Part shown: piece after piece, positions 61,795 through 64,000 of the stretch | How the letters are laid out: each line of letters starts with the position of its first letter | Position numbering within the stretch: position 1 is the stretch's first letter | NCBI RefSeq assembly: GCF_047729875.1 | Contig: NZ_CP159826.1 | Span: 3,472,001-3,536,000, forward strand | Length of the DNA stretch: 64,000 nt | Source of the DNA: Marimicrobium sp913061115 | GTDB taxonomy: Bacteria > Pseudomonadota > Gammaproteobacteria > Pseudomonadales > Halieaceae | Direction: 5' to 3' | The notes under the pieces: generated by a model | Told to the model about the DNA's origin: nothing | The model's input: only the letters and a program-made list of their open reading frames with translations | Databases searched by the model: none | Made by a program: the position numbers and the translations under genes

Positions 61795-62802
61795 TTAAAA
61801 GGTACGAACTACCCGTGCGACAAATAATAACGTGGAGCTTTTGTTAAAGTCGATATCGGCGTCATTGTCGCCCCATTGAATACCGGTTGTCGCTACCCAC
61901 TTATCCCAGCCCAATGGCTCTGGAAAGCGTAATTCACTCGCGACAATATAAAGGTCTGCATTATTCGTTTTATTGAATATCGGGTTGACCTTGTCGCCGT
62001 CGAGACTCTCATACAGAGCGCGGTTCAACCACCTGAAGTCTCCACCATTGTACATGTGAGCGACGCCTAACCTGTAACCATCCTGAGACATCGCGCCGCC
62101 ATCAAGATCATAATCAACGAAGGCCATGCTAGGACGGATCATGTTTTTACCACCACCGAGCACAAACGCATAGCCTAGTTCTGCTACGGTTATGTCACCG
62201 CCCCGCTCGAGTAATTTCTCTTCCGCAGCGCTAAGTCCAAGATTTTGACCACTAAGCTCGTCACCGATATCCTTTTTCTTGAACGTCGCTATAAATTCGA
62301 AATTGCTCCCGAGAATCTTGTCCCAAGTAACACGCACACCGCTGGTTGAAAGATCGGTTCTGTCACGCTTTTGACCTGTCAGGTACGGATTTTTCCATAC
62401 ATCTACCTGCGCAAGAGGCGGCGCCAATGCCGCTAGCTCGATATGACCAATCGAGTCGAAGTTATGCCGCAAGGTCAAAGTCGTGTTACTAGAGAAATCG
62501 ATGCTAGCTTCAGCAGCAGACGCCAAAGAGACTCGAGTTTTTTTGCTGTCAAAGGTATAGCCGATGTTGTAATCGAAAGTGGGCGAAATTATTTTGGTGT
62601 CACTGGGAGAACTAAGGCTATAGATTGTAGAGTCACTCAGATCAATACCGAGCACTCTAGCCAAAAAGTTTGACTCTACCTTCCCGCCAGCAGCGCCCCC
62701 AGCCAAAGAGCCAGAGAAACCCGCTTCCTCAGGCATAGGATCCAAAGCCAAGACGGACGCAGTCGCTGCAGAGGCTATTAAGGCGCACACTATTTTTTTC
62801 AT
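61795..62802 (-). CDS. Outer-membrane beta-barrel protein, DUF2860-like
   Basis: 335 residues. Signal peptide (MKKIVCALIASAATASVLA), then EEAGFSGSLAGGAAGGKVESNF, which resembles the GFSG start of DUF2860 proteins from Vibrio-type bacteria. Many amphipathic strands follow (YNIGYTFDSKKTRVSLASA, NFEFIATFKKKD, GYRLGVAHMYNGGDF), and the last strand ends LLFVARVVRTF with a C-terminal Phe, the outer-membrane assembly signal. Probably a porin-like channel of unknown specificity. A terminator follows. Confidence 0.75.
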   Translation of the reverse strand: MKKIVCALIASAATASVLALDPMPEEAGFSGSLAGGAAGGKVESNFLARVLGIDLSDSTIYSLSSPSDTKIISPTFDYNIGYTFDSKKTRVSLASAAEASIDFSSNTTLTLRHNFDSIGHIELAALAPPLAQVDVWKNPYLTGQKRDRTDLSTSGVRVTWDKILGSNFEFIATFKKKDIGDELSGQNLGLSAAEEKLLERGGDITVAELGYAFVLGGGKNMIRPSMAFVDYDLDGGAMSQDGYRLGVAHMYNGGDFRWLNRALYESLDGDKVNPIFNKTNNADLYIVASELRFPEPLGWDKWVATTGIQWGDNDADIDFNKSSTLLFVARVVRTF

Positions 62803-63179
62803 CTTTACTCCCTACACACATTGATTATAGACCGCACGCAGCATCATACCATTAACCCCGTCTCCATCGGTCAAATCAAGTGAACATGCGTCCCTGCACG
62901 GCGCTGAAATAGGTGACTCCGGCTTTTTGAGCTTGCCATTCCCGCTCTGCCGCACCTCTTAGCCTCCCTCGAGCTCTTCCACTAGCAGGCCATCAGATAG
63001 GCTACGCAGCGTTAGGTCGTGGCGGTGTTGTCCTTGCTAAAAAAATATGTTTGGGTGCCGAGCCGATGCTCACATTGACAGCGATCAAAGCAGCCGGCCG
63101 GTTCACGTATCCTCTATCACAACAATAAAAGAACATAGAAAAACCTGCTTTTCACCGCCTGACTGACATCAAAGTGGCG
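62803..63179. other. 377-nt non-coding interval
   Basis: No coding frame of convincing composition. The left ~80 nt carry the upstream region of the DUF2860-like gene (minus strand). The right end is downstream of fadL; no hairpin with a T-run was found there. Confidence 0.45.
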
Positions 63180-64000
63180 TCACAGCATCCAGTTTGCAAA
63201 AAACGACAACTGAATCATCTCATTAGTGCTGTACTCGCCGCTCCAGAACTCTGCATCGATTTTGGCCTTACCCAAGTCAGTGTAATTAACATAGCCACCA
63301 AGCATTAGCGTATCACTCAGATGATAACGCGCTCCAGCGTTGTAGCGGATCTGCTCGTCAACGGGTAATTCGGGAACTCGGGCGCTCGCATCAACCACGT
63401 TAGTATCATAAGCCATGCCAGCAGTGACGTCCCAGGCGTCGTTCAATTGATACTGGAAACCTGCGGCGTAATGGTAGGTGTCCTTCCAGTCGATGGGCAG
63501 GGGAGCTCCGCCAGCGCCTTTAATCGAGATAAAGATATTGTCCAGCTCCTCCCAGTTATCCCAGCCAACTGTAAAATCCAAGCCTAGCCGATCATTCACA
63601 TCATGGTGTAAGGCCACCCGAATATTCTGTGCCATCGTCAGCCCTGTATCGGTATCAAACTCTATGCCGTCACCGACGCTACCATCAAGTTCGAGTTCGC
63701 CGTCAAACTCAATATCAAAACTGCTTTGCCAGCTTATACCCACTCGCGTGCCAGCATTAAACGCATAGGTGGCGCCCACCATACCTCCGAAACCACTATC
63801 GTCACCATCCAGCTTGGCCCTAATATCGCTTTTACCAGTAAAGGGTGAGGTAGGCAGACTCAGTTTTTGTGTCAACGTGGAATAATAAATTTGTGGCTTG
63901 ACGCCAACCGATAATCTATCCGTGACCTGATAGGCCAGAGTAACTCCCAGTGCCATGACCAACAGGTTGACCTCTGTGGCCTTATAACGTCCCACCCAGT
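63180..64000 (-). CDS. fadL: FadL-family outer-membrane long-chain fatty acid transporter, 5' partial
   Basis: The frame is open to the window edge; codons before the GTG at 63995 continue the family motif (WVGRYKATE), so the N-terminus and signal peptide lie beyond 64000. The visible 272 residues are the C-terminal part of the barrel: LAYQVTDRLSVGVKPQIYY, TRVGISWQSSFDIEFDG, MAQNIRVALHHDVNDRL, GWDNWEELDNI, YHYAAGFQYQLNDAWDVTAGMAYD, RYHLSDTLMLGGYVNYTDLGKAKID, and a final strand LSFFANWML. FadL brings fatty acids and other hydrophobic compounds into the periplasm, which suits the many acyl-CoA enzymes of the window. Confidence 0.92.
   Translation of the reverse strand, partial: WVGRYKATEVNLLVMALGVTLAYQVTDRLSVGVKPQIYYSTLTQKLSLPTSPFTGKSDIRAKLDGDDSGFGGMVGATYAFNAGTRVGISWQSSFDIEFDGELELDGSVGDGIEFDTDTGLTMAQNIRVALHHDVNDRLGLDFTVGWDNWEELDNIFISIKGAGGAPLPIDWKDTYHYAAGFQYQLNDAWDVTAGMAYDTNVVDASARVPELPVDEQIRYNAGARYHLSDTLMLGGYVNYTDLGKAKIDAEFWSGEYSTNEMIQLSFFANWML

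Overview
The window reads as a chromosomal segment of an aerobic, probably marine gammaproteobacterium. The gene content supports this: NhaA, AlgP-like histone H1-like protein, SpuC/SpeB, GlpD, FadL and many acyl-CoA and Rieske enzymes typical of lipid-, steroid- or terpenoid-degrading Gammaproteobacteria. The finer placement (Cellvibrionales/Spongiibacteraceae-like) is my inference. I see no insertion sequence, prophage, CRISPR array or rRNA. Coding density is high and base composition looks even; the only loose stretch is about 58.4-63.2 kb.

Layout. 0-3.1 kb: a DHOD-PyrK fusion cut by the window edge, nhaA and tRNA-Val(GAC), with a decayed tRNA-Val-like copy behind the tRNA. 3.4-7.8 kb: a paired acyl-CoA dehydrogenase operon, an extended SDR and an exported methyltransferase-like protein. 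7.9-12.9 kb: a glycerolipid operon (HAD-PlsC fusion, PlsB-like acyltransferase, GpsA). 13.0-15.9 kb: a PbpG-type endopeptidase, a beta-barrel protein and a KshA-like Rieske oxygenase. 16.0-19.7 kb: speB-gcdH divergent from a SpuC-like aminotransferase, a polyamine-to-dicarboxylate module. 19.8-26.0 kb: SulP, SnoaL-like protein, GlpD, and a LysR regulator divergent from a citrate-synthase-like gene. 26.2-31.2 kb: an Opp-type peptide ABC operon with fused ATPases. 31.3-36.5 kb: DUF2721, HSL esterase, acyl-CoA synthetase, DUF3604 lipoprotein. 36.5-45.3 kb: the most system-like region, a five-gene minus-strand catabolic operon (amidohydrolase, Rieske oxygenase, acetoacetate-decarboxylase-fold protein, MFS carrier, Fe-alcohol dehydrogenase) divergent from tetR, a class III CoA-transferase and a quinone-oxidoreductase-like gene. 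45.5-51.8 kb: a cytochrome c oxidase operon whose subunit II carries two extra heme-c domains, with two subunit III genes and a Sco copper chaperone. 51.8-57.7 kb: MscS channel, exported amidohydrolase, subtilisin-like lipoprotein. 57.8-64 kb: AlgP-like histone, LuxR-like regulator, methyltransferase, Coq4-like protein, two outer-membrane barrels; the last (FadL) runs off the right edge.

How they fit together. FadL, acyl-CoA synthetase, three acyl-CoA dehydrogenases, the CoA-transferase and two Rieske hydroxylases point to uptake, activation and breakdown of hydrophobic substrates. PlsB/PlsC/GpsA and GlpD link this to glycerolipid synthesis and glycerol-3-phosphate oxidation. The unusual oxidase would be a terminal electron sink. 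Candidate regulatory sites were read directly: a 24-bp palindrome between tetR and its divergent operon, twin 15-bp boxes exactly 30 bp apart between lysR and the citrate-synthase-like gene, and an 18-bp dyad between speB and the aminotransferase gene. All functional assignments rest on motif recognition without database searches.
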